Assembly: GCF_016806835.2 (NCBI RefSeq)
Contig: NZ_CP086113.1
Coordinates: 372,001-436,000, forward strand
Direction of reading: 5' to 3'
Source of the DNA: Skermanella rosea
GTDB lineage: Bacteria; Pseudomonadota; Alphaproteobacteria; Azospirillales; Azospirillaceae
DNA: 64,000 nucleotides
The notes below the pieces were generated by a model. The model saw nothing but the letters and a program-made list of their open reading frames with translations, was not told the origin of the DNA and ran no database searches. Below, in pieces: positions 53,459 through 61,797 of this stretch. Position 1 is the first letter of the stretch, and each line of letters begins with the position of its first letter. Both the position numbers and the translations under genes were made by a program.

Positions 53459-54021
53459 CGCCGGACGACGATTTCGGCGTTGGCGAGGCGCTGGAACAGA
53501 CGCCGGCGGCGATCCGGCGGAAGCCACTCGTACAGGAACATCTCGAGCGGCTTCCAGATCGAGACCCATCCCAGGATGACGAAGCTTTCCTGCACGATCC
53601 GCGTGATCGGGCGGGCGGGAAGGTTCTCCGTCACATGCCAGGCGAGCAGGAGGCAGGTGGCGAGCGTCGCGAATCCGATCAGCCCGGCGCGGCGCCCGGC
53701 CCTGAACAGCTCCCTGATCCGCTTGGACTCGACGTTCGCGCTGGCGGCGAAATGGCCGGTCATGGCGGCGGCGATGTCGGACGCCGAACGCGCGGGGTCC
53801 CCGGGCGCTTGGGCGGCCGGCAGGTGGATGACGACGCGGAGCCGCTGGTTCGCCGGCAGCTCCTTCGCCTTCAGGAGGAGATACTCGTCCGCTTCCGCCG
53901 TCAGGGTGCCCTCGCGGAACGGCGACGGATCAACGTCGGTGAACAGCTGCGAAAGCCTGCCCAGCCTGATGTCGATGTCCCCGCCCGTCCGCTCCTCCGG
54001 CAGCACAACCGCTTTGTTCAT
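53455..54021 (-). CDS. Small membrane protein in RND–mlaA operon (unknown function)
   Basis: This 188-residue protein has a soluble N-terminal two thirds with the pattern DIDIRLGRLSQLFTDVDPSPF and LLKAKELPANQRLRVVIHL. A pair of hydrophobic segments follows (about 112–130 and 141–160), and a basic tail reads PPDRRRRLFQRLANAEIVVRR. No known family was recognised. The ATG overlaps the RND permease stop codon, and its stop overlaps the hydrolase GTG start, so it is embedded in a tightly coupled operon. It could be an accessory subunit of the pump or of lipid transport. Confidence 0.7.
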   Translation of the reverse strand: MNKAVVLPEERTGGDIDIRLGRLSQLFTDVDPSPFREGTLTAEADEYLLLKAKELPANQRLRVVIHLPAAQAPGDPARSASDIAAAMTGHFAASANVESKRIRELFRAGRRAGLIGFATLATCLLLAWHVTENLPARPITRIVQESFVILGWVSIWKPLEMFLYEWLPPDRRRRLFQRLANAEIVVRR

Positions 54022-57000
54022 GTCGATCCCTCCAGCTTCTTCTCCCGGCCGCCGAACCACGTCACGTACAGGGTCGGCAGGAAGACGAGCGTCAGCAGCG
54101 AGGCGACGAGCAGGCCGCCCATGATCGCGAAGGCCATCGCCCCCCAGAACACCGTGAACGCGATCGGGATGAGACCGAGCACGGTGGAGGCCGCCGTCAG
54201 CATGATCGGGCGGAACCGGGAACTGCTCGCCTCGATCACGGCGTCCGTCACGTTCCTTCCCGCCTTCCGCTCCGCCTCGATCTGCTCGATCAGGATCACC
54301 GCGTTCTTCGCGATCATGCCGACCAGGGCCAGGACGCCCAGGATCGCGACGAACCCGAGCGGCTGACCGAAGGCCAGCAGCGCCAGGACGACGCCGATCA
54401 GCCCGAGCGGCACCACGCTCAGCACGAGGATCAGGCGCTGGAAACTCCTGAGCTGGACCATCAGCACGGTCAGCACGAGGAACAGCATCAGCGGCACGAC
54501 GGCGAAGACCGACGCGCGGCTCTCGGCGCTTTCCTCCGCGATGCCGCCGATCTCGATGCGGTGACCCTTCGGCAGGGTCGAGGACAGGTCCGCGATCTTC
54601 GGCGCCAACTCGTCGATCACGGCTTCCGGCATGATGCCGCCCGCCACGTCGGCCTGCACCGTCAGCGTCGGCATCCTGTTGCGTCGCCAGACCAGCGGAT
54701 GGTCCTGTCCGTACTCGAACGTCGCGAACTGCTTCAGCGGGACGGTGCGCCCGTTCGGCAGCGACACCTCGAGGGTGCGCAGCGTCTCCACGGAAAGGGT
54801 CTGGCCGCGGGTCTCCCGCGCCAGGACGTTGACCAGATGGATCCCGTCGCGCACCTGGGTGACCGTCGCCCCGGAAATCGCGGTGTTCAGCACGGTGGCC
54901 GTTGCCGCCGAGCTCAGGCCCAGGCGCCGCGCCTCGTCCTGGTCGATCCGGATGCGCAACTCGCGGGAGGTCTCCATCCAGTCGAAGTTGATCCGCCGCG
55001 TCTCCGGTGCGGTCGCCATGACCTGCGCCAGCCGGAGCGCGATCTCGCGCACCTCGACCGGATCGGGGCCGCTGACGCGATACTGGAGCGGCCAGCCCAC
55101 GGGCGGCCCGAGCTCCAGCGGATAGACGCGTCCGACCACGTCGGGGAACTCCTCGGCCAGAAGCTGCTCCAGCCGGGGCTGCAGCCGCTCGCGCGCCTCG
55201 ATGCTCTTGGTCACGATCACGGACTGGCCGACGAAGGGGTTGGCCAGCTGGACGTTCAGCGGCAGGTAGAAGCGGATGGCGCCGCGCCCGACATAGCTGC
55301 TCCAGCTCTCGATGTCGGGATCCTCGCCCAGGCGCGCGTCGAACCGTTCCACGGCGCTCTGAGTGGCATGGATCGACGCGTTCTGCGGCAGCCGGAGATC
55401 GACCAGAAGCTCGACGCGGTCCGACGGCGGGAAGAACTGCCGGGGAACCAGGCCCAGCAGCAGGATCGAGAGGACGAAGAATCCCAGCGTGACCCCGATG
55501 GTCAGCCAGCGCGCTCCTATCGCCGCAGCCAGCACGCGGCGATAGGCCCGCAGCACGAAGTTCGGTTCCGTGTTCAGGGTCGCCTTGGGCGGGCGCAGCA
55601 GCATCGTGCCCAGGAGGGGCGCGAAGATCATCGCGACGAACCAGGATGCGATCAGCGCGATGCCGACGACGGCGAAGATCGAGAAGGTGTACTCCCCGGC
55701 CGAGCTCTGCGCGAAGCCGATCGGCACGAAGCCCGCGATCGTCACCAGCGTGCCGGCCAGCATGGCGAAGGCCAGGGTCTTGTAGGCGTACACCGCCGCC
55801 ACCTCCATCCGGTCGCCGGCCGCCAGCCGCCGGGTCATCGCGTCGATGGTCGTCAGGGCATCGTCCACCAGCAATGCCAGCGCTATGATCAGCGCGCCCA
55901 GCGAGACGCGCTGGAGGTCGATGTCGACCAGGTCCATCACCGGAAAGACGATGGCCAGCGTCAGCGGTATGGCGATCGCGACGACGGTCCCGGCGCGCAC
56001 GCCCAGCGCTATGAAGCTGACCGCCAGCACGATGAGGATCGCCTGCCACAGGGAGGTGGTGAAGTCCGAGACCGCCTCGTCCACGGTGCTCGCCTGGTCG
56101 GCCACCAGCTCGGCCTCGATGCCGATCGGCAGGTCGGCGACGATGCTCTCCATCTCGGCCGCGATGTTGCGGCCCAGCGCCAGGATGTCGCCGCCCTCGC
56201 GCATCGCGATCGCAAGGCCGAGCGCCGGCTCGCCGTTCACCCGGAAGACGGGCTGCGGCGGGTCGGCGTAGGCGCGGCGCACGTCGGCCAGATCGCGCAG
56301 GCGCAGCATGCGGCCCGCCGCCACGAAGTTGACGTCCAGGATGTCCCGCTCCGTTTCGAAAGCGCCCGACACCTGGAGGGACAGCGCCTCCTCGCCGGTG
56401 CGCAGCACGCCGGCCGGACGCACCATGTTCTGCGCCTGGAGCGCCGCGATCAGCGCGGCCGGTTCGACCCCGAGCCCGGCCAGCGTCGCCGCCGAGAAAT
56501 CGACGAAGATGCGCTCGTCCTGCTCGCCCAGGATCTCGATCTTGGAGACGTCCGGCACGAGCAGCAGGCGGGAGCGGACGTCCTCGACATGGTCGCGCAG
56601 TTCGCGGTGGGTGAAGCCTTCGGCGGTGAAGCCGTAGATGATGCCGAACGTGTCGCCGAAATCGTCGTTGAAGCCCGGCCCGACGACGCCCTGGGGCAGG
56701 GTGTGGCGCATGTCGGCGACCCTCTTGCGCACCTCGTACCAGGTGTCGGCTACCACTGGCCCGTGGGCGCTTCCCACGAGATCCACGAAGATCACGGTCG
56801 TCCCGGCGACGGTGTAGCTGCGCAGCCTGTCGAGGTTGGAAACCTCCTGCAGCGTCCGTTCGAGCCGTTCCGTCACCTGTTGAAGCGTGTCGTCCAGCGT
56901 AGCGCCCGGCCATTGGGCCTGCACCACCATGGTGCGGATGGTGAAGACCGGGTCCTCCGCCCGGCCGAGCTTCAGGAACGACAGGGTCCCGGCCACGATG

Positions 57001-57071
57001 ATGCCGATCATGAAGAAGACGACCAGGGAGGGATTCCTGATCGACCATTCCGATAGATTGAAGCCGTTCAC
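54018..57071 (-). CDS. RND-family efflux permease (inner-membrane transporter)
   Basis: This 1,017-residue protein has the complete twelve-helix RND architecture: first helix about 12–30, a porter domain, the helix 4 block with a central aspartate pair (LLVDDALTTIDAMTRRLAAG, about residues 400–420), and a second docking and porter domain. The C-terminal bundle includes GMIAKNAVILIEQIEAERKAG and SRFRPIMLTAASTVLG. It should use proton flow to move lipids, drugs or metabolites out of the periplasm. The start is GTG 57071, which overlaps the adaptor stop codon (GTGA). The gene lies in the same transcript as mlaA and tamB. Confidence 0.95.
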   Translation of the reverse strand: MNGFNLSEWSIRNPSLVVFFMIGIIVAGTLSFLKLGRAEDPVFTIRTMVVQAQWPGATLDDTLQQVTERLERTLQEVSNLDRLRSYTVAGTTVIFVDLVGSAHGPVVADTWYEVRKRVADMRHTLPQGVVGPGFNDDFGDTFGIIYGFTAEGFTHRELRDHVEDVRSRLLLVPDVSKIEILGEQDERIFVDFSAATLAGLGVEPAALIAALQAQNMVRPAGVLRTGEEALSLQVSGAFETERDILDVNFVAAGRMLRLRDLADVRRAYADPPQPVFRVNGEPALGLAIAMREGGDILALGRNIAAEMESIVADLPIGIEAELVADQASTVDEAVSDFTTSLWQAILIVLAVSFIALGVRAGTVVAIAIPLTLAIVFPVMDLVDIDLQRVSLGALIIALALLVDDALTTIDAMTRRLAAGDRMEVAAVYAYKTLAFAMLAGTLVTIAGFVPIGFAQSSAGEYTFSIFAVVGIALIASWFVAMIFAPLLGTMLLRPPKATLNTEPNFVLRAYRRVLAAAIGARWLTIGVTLGFFVLSILLLGLVPRQFFPPSDRVELLVDLRLPQNASIHATQSAVERFDARLGEDPDIESWSSYVGRGAIRFYLPLNVQLANPFVGQSVIVTKSIEARERLQPRLEQLLAEEFPDVVGRVYPLELGPPVGWPLQYRVSGPDPVEVREIALRLAQVMATAPETRRINFDWMETSRELRIRIDQDEARRLGLSSAATATVLNTAISGATVTQVRDGIHLVNVLARETRGQTLSVETLRTLEVSLPNGRTVPLKQFATFEYGQDHPLVWRRNRMPTLTVQADVAGGIMPEAVIDELAPKIADLSSTLPKGHRIEIGGIAEESAESRASVFAVVPLMLFLVLTVLMVQLRSFQRLILVLSVVPLGLIGVVLALLAFGQPLGFVAILGVLALVGMIAKNAVILIEQIEAERKAGRNVTDAVIEASSSRFRPIMLTAASTVLGLIPIAFTVFWGAMAFAIMGGLLVASLLTLVFLPTLYVTWFGGREKKLEGST

Positions 57072-58204
57072 GGTGATGCACCCAGGATGCGGACCTGCTG
57101 TCCCGGCCGCAGCGCCTGCACGCCCGCCGTGACCACGACGTCATAAGGTTCCAGCCCTTGCGCGACGACGACCCGCGCGAGGTCGAAGCGGTCGACGTCG
57201 ATATTGCGGAGCGCCACGGTGCCGCTCGCCGGATCGACGATCCAGACGGCGGGCTGGCGGTTGGACTGCGTCAGGGCGGAGGCGGGAATCTCGATCGCGC
57301 CGGCCCCGCCCAACTGCATCGACCCGACGACGGTGGAGCCGAGCCGCATCGCCTCGGGCGGGTCGTGCAGGCCGATCCGGATCTGGAAGGTGCGGGTCAC
57401 GGGATCGGCCTGCGGCGCCACCTCGCGCACCCGGCCGGTGGTGCTCACCGTCGGGTCCGAGGTCAGCGCCACCGAAATGACGGGGTCGGCGGGCGCATTC
57501 TGGATCACTCGCGCCGGCACGTCGAAGACGGCGTCGCGCCCGCCCTGGCGCGCCAGTTGCACGATCATGCGGCCGGCCGCCACGACCTCGCCCGGTTCGG
57601 CGCCGCGGGCGGTGACGGATCCGGCGCTGTCCGCCACCAGTTCGGTATATTCCAGCTGGTCCTCGGCGATGTTGAGCTGCGCCTGGGCCGCATCGAGCTG
57701 CGCCTCGGCGGACTTCCTCGCTTCCAGCGCCTGGTCGTAGCGCGCGCGGGTGGTCCAGCCCTGGCCCAGCAGGGTCTCCTGCCGGTCGTAATCGTTGCGC
57801 ACCCTGGTCAACTGGCCCATGGCGGCCGTCAGGTTCGCGCGGGCCGTCTGGAGGGCGTTGCGCGCCGGTTCGGGATCGAGCCGGGCGATGACCTGGCCGG
57901 CCTCCACGCGGTCGCCCACGTTCACCGGGCGCTCGATCATCCGCCCGCCGACGCGGAACGACAGGCTGACCTCCTCCTGCGCCTGGATCTGCCCCGTCAG
58001 GGTCACCGTCTCGCCCGCCTCGCGCTTCTCGACCGTCACCACCCGCACGGGACGGATCGGCTCGGCCTCGCTTTCCTCGTCACCCCCGCACGCCGCCAGC
58101 AGCGTCAGCGACGCGACCACGAGCATCAGGGACGCCAGCGAGGGTCGGGATTTCCGCTCGGAAGCACGGTTCCAGTTTTGTCTTCGGTCCACGGTCGCCC
58201 CCAT
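57068..58204 (-). CDS. RND periplasmic adaptor lipoprotein (membrane fusion protein)
   Basis: This 378-residue protein has a long basic N-terminus, a hydrophobic stretch and the lipobox LLAAC (cysteine about residue 39). The membrane-fusion fold follows: VTLTGQIQAQEEVSLSFRVGGRMIERPVNVGDRVEAGQVIARLDP (lipoyl half), a coiled-coil hairpin (about 110–180, rich in A/Q/L), then beta-barrel and membrane-proximal domains. It links the permease to an outer-membrane channel. The ATG at 58204 has no good ribosome binding site, and GTG 58192 is an alternative. The gene starts 17 bp from the serine-recombinase element, whose insertion may have displaced its promoter or original start. Confidence 0.92.
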   Translation of the reverse strand: MGATVDRRQNWNRASERKSRPSLASLMLVVASLTLLAACGGDEESEAEPIRPVRVVTVEKREAGETVTLTGQIQAQEEVSLSFRVGGRMIERPVNVGDRVEAGQVIARLDPEPARNALQTARANLTAAMGQLTRVRNDYDRQETLLGQGWTTRARYDQALEARKSAEAQLDAAQAQLNIAEDQLEYTELVADSAGSVTARGAEPGEVVAAGRMIVQLARQGGRDAVFDVPARVIQNAPADPVISVALTSDPTVSTTGRVREVAPQADPVTRTFQIRIGLHDPPEAMRLGSTVVGSMQLGGAGAIEIPASALTQSNRQPAVWIVDPASGTVALRNIDVDRFDLARVVVAQGLEPYDVVVTAGVQALRPGQQVRILGASP

Positions 58205-59886
58205 TGTGCCGGTTCACGATGACCTCCACAATGTTGCCAATCGCCTCGAGCCGACATCGCCGGGTCAAAAGGCCGGTCATTGGCATCAGGCGGTGACAGA
58301 GACGGCACGCGGAAGACGACGTGAACGTTGTCACCGTCGACCTCGACCCGCCGAACCATTGCGCGAATGATCTCGCGCGTGCCATTCCAGTCGAGTTCAT
58401 CCAGGGCCCCGTGGACCCGGTCGGCAAAATCCTCGACGCGACCGATCACCAGCGCCAGGCTGCGCTCCATCTCGGCATCGGCCACCAGCCGCTCCCGCTC
58501 GCCCTCCAGTTGGGCGAGGCGCTCCCTCATGCCGCCGACCCGCGGCTCGAACTCGTCCCGCTCAATTCTCAGCTCGGCGTAGCTGTCGATCAGCCGTCCG
58601 ATACCCCGGCGCACGGCCGCGATCTGGCGCTCGAGCGCCGCCACCGCCTCCCCGGCGTGCGAACTTCCCCGGCTCACGGCGAGACGGCGTTCGTACTCGG
58701 CGGCAAGCCGCCGGGGATCTTCAAGAACCGCCCGGATCTCGTCCCAGACCGCCCGTTCCAGCCGGTCGCTGCGGACCGATCGGTTGTCGCACACGGCCGT
58801 CCCGGCGAAGCGGTGGGCGTCGGTTCCGGGGCAGCGGTAATAGCCGTAGTCGGCCGGGCGCTGGTTCCCGACCAGACCGCGTGCCATCTTACCGTAGAAG
58901 CCGTACCCGCAGCGCCGGCACACCACCAGGCCCTGCAGCAGCCAGCCGGGCCGGCGGCGGCGTTCACGCCGGTGGCGGCGGTTGGTCTCGAGCTGAGCCT
59001 GCGCCGCGTCGAACACCGCCGCATCGACCAGGGCGGGGACTGGGATCTCGATCCATTCCTCGCGCGGCACAGGCACCCGGGAGATCGCCTTCGAGGGATG
59101 GGGATGACCCTTACGGGGGCGCAGGGGCGGCTGTGCCTCGACATGGCGCGAGCGACCAAAGACGGCGCGTCCGACGTAGGCGGTATTGCGCAGCATCAGC
59201 GCGACCGTGGTCGGGTCCCAGCGCGCCAGCCCGGTCCGTGTCGGCAGGCCCGCCTCCTGCAGCCGGCGACAGGCCTCGCGGAGGCTCAGGCGATCAAGGC
59301 CGATCCAGGCGAACAGGAGCCGGACCCAGCGTGCCTCCTCCTCGACCGCCTCAACGCGCGCCACCCCGCCGCCCTCGTCCCTGGTGACGTAACGGTAGCC
59401 GAACGGGACGCGACCGATGGCGCTGATCAGTCCTGAGCGGGCGGCGTGGCGCCGCCCGCGCCGGCTCCGCTCCAGGATCTTGGCGCGCTCGTACTCGGCG
59501 ACCATCCCCTGGACCTGGAGCAGGAGGTCGTCCTCGGGGCTGGCACCGATCGGTCGGTTGACGAACACCACCTCGGCACCGGCCCTTCGGAACTCCTCGA
59601 TCAGCAGGACCTGGTAGGCGTAGCGGCGCGCCAGGCGGTCGGGAGCGAGGACGTAGATGCGGTCGACCAGCCCGCCCGCCGCCCGGTCGCGCAGCCGCTC
59701 CAGAGCCGGGCGCCGCAGGGTGGTGCCGCTGAACCCCTCGTCGACAAAGACATCCTCGGCCTCGAGCGCGACGCCGTCGGCGCCGATCCGGTCGCGCAGC
59801 GCGGCCACTTGGCTGTCCACGGTGTTGCCGCGCGCCTGCTGATCAGTCGAAACCCGTGCGTAAAGGGCGATCTGAAGGTTAGGCAT
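58126..59886 (-). CDS. Large serine recombinase
   Basis: This 586-residue protein has a resolvase/invertase catalytic domain (about 5–145) with the nucleophile serine at 13 in YARVSTDQQA and the arginine-rich RLARRYAYQVLL region. It is followed by a recombinase domain (about 155–275, VPFGYRYV), a zinc-ribbon segment (CRRCGYGFYGKMARG) and a long coiled-coil (about 410–480). Such enzymes cut and rejoin DNA at attachment sites, moving elements. The start is ATG 59886, where it overlaps the upstream small gene's stop. The last roughly 40 residues run past the 19-bp end of the element and out into the adaptor gene's region, so the C-terminus is encoded by flanking DNA. Confidence 0.92.
   Translation of the reverse strand: MPNLQIALYARVSTDQQARGNTVDSQVAALRDRIGADGVALEAEDVFVDEGFSGTTLRRPALERLRDRAAGGLVDRIYVLAPDRLARRYAYQVLLIEEFRRAGAEVVFVNRPIGASPEDDLLLQVQGMVAEYERAKILERSRRGRRHAARSGLISAIGRVPFGYRYVTRDEGGGVARVEAVEEEARWVRLLFAWIGLDRLSLREACRRLQEAGLPTRTGLARWDPTTVALMLRNTAYVGRAVFGRSRHVEAQPPLRPRKGHPHPSKAISRVPVPREEWIEIPVPALVDAAVFDAAQAQLETNRRHRRERRRRPGWLLQGLVVCRRCGYGFYGKMARGLVGNQRPADYGYYRCPGTDAHRFAGTAVCDNRSVRSDRLERAVWDEIRAVLEDPRRLAAEYERRLAVSRGSSHAGEAVAALERQIAAVRRGIGRLIDSYAELRIERDEFEPRVGGMRERLAQLEGERERLVADAEMERSLALVIGRVEDFADRVHGALDELDWNGTREIIRAMVRRVEVDGDNVHVVFRVPSLSPPDANDRPFDPAMSARGDWQHCGGHREPAQWGRPWTEDKTGTVLPSGNPDPRWRP
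58221..58239. repeat. Left end inverted repeat of the recombinase element
   Basis: GACCTCCACAATGTTGCCA is the exact reverse complement of 60203–60221. It probably forms part of the recombination site or element terminus. The preceding bases on the two sides are also alike (GAT versus GAC when read in the same sense). Confidence 0.8.
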
Positions 59887-60070
59887 CCTCAGCCCTCCGA
59901 CTTGCCGGCTTGGTTGCCGCGCCGTCCTTCCGGGGCTCGGCCGTCCCCAAACGCCGGCGCGTGATCGGCACAGCGCTCTCGTAGGCATCGGCCAGACTTT
60001 GCGGACTGGTCCGCGTCGTCTCGAACGACACCTCGACGGTCAACCGCGGCGCTTCCCTGCGCCGAGCCAT
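59879..60070 (-). CDS. Small basic protein preceding the recombinase
   Basis: This 63-residue protein starts MARRREAPRLTVEVSFETTR and ends EPRKDGAATKPASRRAEDA. A GGGAGG site lies five bases before the ATG. Its stop overlaps the recombinase start by eight bases, so translation is coupled. It is very basic and has no recognised domain. Short upstream genes of this kind often accompany serine recombinases and may act as recombination directionality or regulatory factors; that role is inferred. Confidence 0.5.
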   Translation of the reverse strand: MARRREAPRLTVEVSFETTRTSPQSLADAYESAVPITRRRLGTAEPRKDGAATKPASRRAEDA

Positions 60071-60202
60071 CGGCGCCTCCCTCGGCACGCTCCCGCAGAT
60101 CGGGTTGCCAATAGAGGTTCAACGGAGTGCCGTCGAAACCCTCTCGGTAGCGCGGGCGGAGCTGTGCGCGCTCAAGCACCACCGTCCATTCGAAGTCCAC
60201 AA

Positions 60203-60221
60203 TGGCAACATTGTGGAGGTC
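60203..60221. repeat. Right end inverted repeat of the recombinase element
   Basis: TGGCAACATTGTGGAGGTC, the exact reverse complement of 58221–58239, lies 21 bp before the stop codon (minus strand) of the GntP permease gene. Confidence 0.8.
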
Positions 60222-60242
60222 GTCACGGCGAGCTTGTTCGGA

Positions 60243-61712
60243 TCAGAAGGAGCCGAGAAGGTTCGTCAAGACGATCAAGACGGCCAGCGCGAGCATCGGA
60301 ATGGCGCAAGCGACGATGAAGACGTCGCCGTAAGCCTCGCGGTGGCTGATCTTGCAGACGGTGAGCAGGGTGATGACGGCGCCGTTGTGCGGCAGCGCGT
60401 CAAGGGCGCCCGACGCGACCGCCGTCACCCGATGCATGGCATCGAGGGAGACGCCGGTCGCGTGCGCCAGTTCCACGAATGTCGGGCCCAGGCTGTCGAG
60501 GGCGATGCTCATGCCGCCGGAGGCCGAACCGGTCATCGCGGAAAGGACCGAGACCGACAGGGCTACCGACATCAGCGGATTGCCCCCGCCGACAGCGAGG
60601 ACGGTCTCGCTGATCAGGTCGAACACCGGCAATGCCGCGATCACCGCGCCGAATCCGACGAGGCTCGCGGTATTGAAGATCGGCAGGACCGAGGCGTCGG
60701 CGCCCTTGTCCAGGCTCGCCCGCAGATCGGCCAGACGGCGCCAGTTGCCGGCGATGAGCAGGAGGATGGCGAAGAACAGCGCCACGATGACCGCCCAGAC
60801 GCCCCGGACGCTCTCGATCGTCGTGGACCCGAACAGCGGCTCGGCGAGCCATGCGGTGTCGAGCAGCGGAACCACGATCTGGATGAAGGCGAAGTTGGTG
60901 ACGATCACCACGACCACCGGCAGCAGCGCCAGCGCGAACGGCGGCAACTCCTGGTTCCCGTCCGACCTCCCCGGCGCGGAGTTCCGCGACAATTCGCCGA
61001 TGTCGAACCCTGCGCCCTGCGCGTGCTCGCGCGTCGCGACGTCCGTTGCCGGCACGCCGTCGATATGCGGACCGTAGCCCTCGCCTGCCGTCCGCGCCTG
61101 TGCTGCGCGGCGGTTCAGCCAGGCCAGCCCGAGCAGAAGCATCACGAGACCGGTGATGATCCCGAGCCCCGGAGCGGCGAAAGCCGTGGTGCCCAGGAAA
61201 GGCATGGGGATCGCGTTCTGGATGGCCGGCGACCCCGGCAGGGCCGACATGGTGAAGGTGAACGCGCCGAGCGCCAGCGCCCCCGGCATCAGGCGCTTCG
61301 GAATATCGGCGGCGCGGAACAGGGCCGCCGCCACCGGGATGATCGCGAAGGCGACGACGAACGCCGAGACGCCGCCATAGGTCAGCAGGGCGCAGCACAG
61401 TACGACCGAAACGATGGCGCGCTGTGGTCCCAGCCAGGCGCTGACCGATCCGGCGAGGGATTTCGCCGATCCGGTATCGTCCATCAGCTTCCCGAAGATG
61501 GCCCCCAGCATGAACAGGGGGAAGAACGCGATGATGAAGGAGCCGGTGTTGGTCATGAAGATCTGGGTGTAGGCCCCGAGGATCGGCAGCCCGCCGGTCA
61601 GCAGCGCCGCGAGAAGCGCCATGGCGGGAGCCAGGATCAGCAAGGTCACCCCGCGATACGCCAGGTAAATGAGCAGTCCAAGCGCTACGAGGACCGCGAC
61701 GAGATCGAGCAT
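60243..61712 (-). CDS. GntP-family permease (gluconate/organic acid type)
   Basis: This 489-residue protein has about 12 hydrophobic helices, with a central hydrophilic loop at about 215–255. Family hallmarks are the TM1 region with YLAYRGVTLLILAPAMALLAALLTGG, FIIAFFPLFMLGAIFGKLMDDTGSAKSLA, LPGSPAIQNAIP, TGSASGGMSIALDSLGP and ALDALPHNGAVITLL. GntP carriers import gluconate or related hydroxy acids with protons. No recognisable ribosome binding site is strong, but GGAAC precedes the ATG. The gene is intact, and its stop lies 21 bp from the recombinase element end. Confidence 0.92.
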   Translation of the reverse strand: MLDLVAVLVALGLLIYLAYRGVTLLILAPAMALLAALLTGGLPILGAYTQIFMTNTGSFIIAFFPLFMLGAIFGKLMDDTGSAKSLAGSVSAWLGPQRAIVSVVLCCALLTYGGVSAFVVAFAIIPVAAALFRAADIPKRLMPGALALGAFTFTMSALPGSPAIQNAIPMPFLGTTAFAAPGLGIITGLVMLLLGLAWLNRRAAQARTAGEGYGPHIDGVPATDVATREHAQGAGFDIGELSRNSAPGRSDGNQELPPFALALLPVVVVIVTNFAFIQIVVPLLDTAWLAEPLFGSTTIESVRGVWAVIVALFFAILLLIAGNWRRLADLRASLDKGADASVLPIFNTASLVGFGAVIAALPVFDLISETVLAVGGGNPLMSVALSVSVLSAMTGSASGGMSIALDSLGPTFVELAHATGVSLDAMHRVTAVASGALDALPHNGAVITLLTVCKISHREAYGDVFIVACAIPMLALAVLIVLTNLLGSF

Positions 61713-61797
61713 GCCAGTTGTTCCATGCGGTGATGGCCAGCGCTGTCCCGGCCTCGAGGGTTCACCAGGACCGGAGAGTCAGCGGTCGCGGCCCGTT

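Larger units (their letters stand above)
58221..60221. mobile_element. Serine-recombinase element bounded by 19-bp inverted repeats
   Basis: A 2.0-kb unit is framed by perfect inverted repeats and contains the large serine recombinase gene and a small upstream gene. The right end is 21 bp from the GntP permease stop, and the left end is 17 bp from the RND adaptor start. No obvious target-site duplication was found, and large serine recombinases usually leave none. It might be an independent mobile unit or the remains of a larger one; the recombinase appears intact. Confidence 0.7.

Noticed and set aside
54561-57056. Plus-strand open frame of more than 800 codons opposite the RND permease
   Set aside because: It mirrors the permease codons; high G+C makes long antisense frames common, and the translation is repetitive, charged and without domains.
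59889-60200. 103-codon minus-strand frame at the right end of the recombinase element
   Set aside because: Most of it is in another frame of the small coupled gene, which has the better ribosome binding site.
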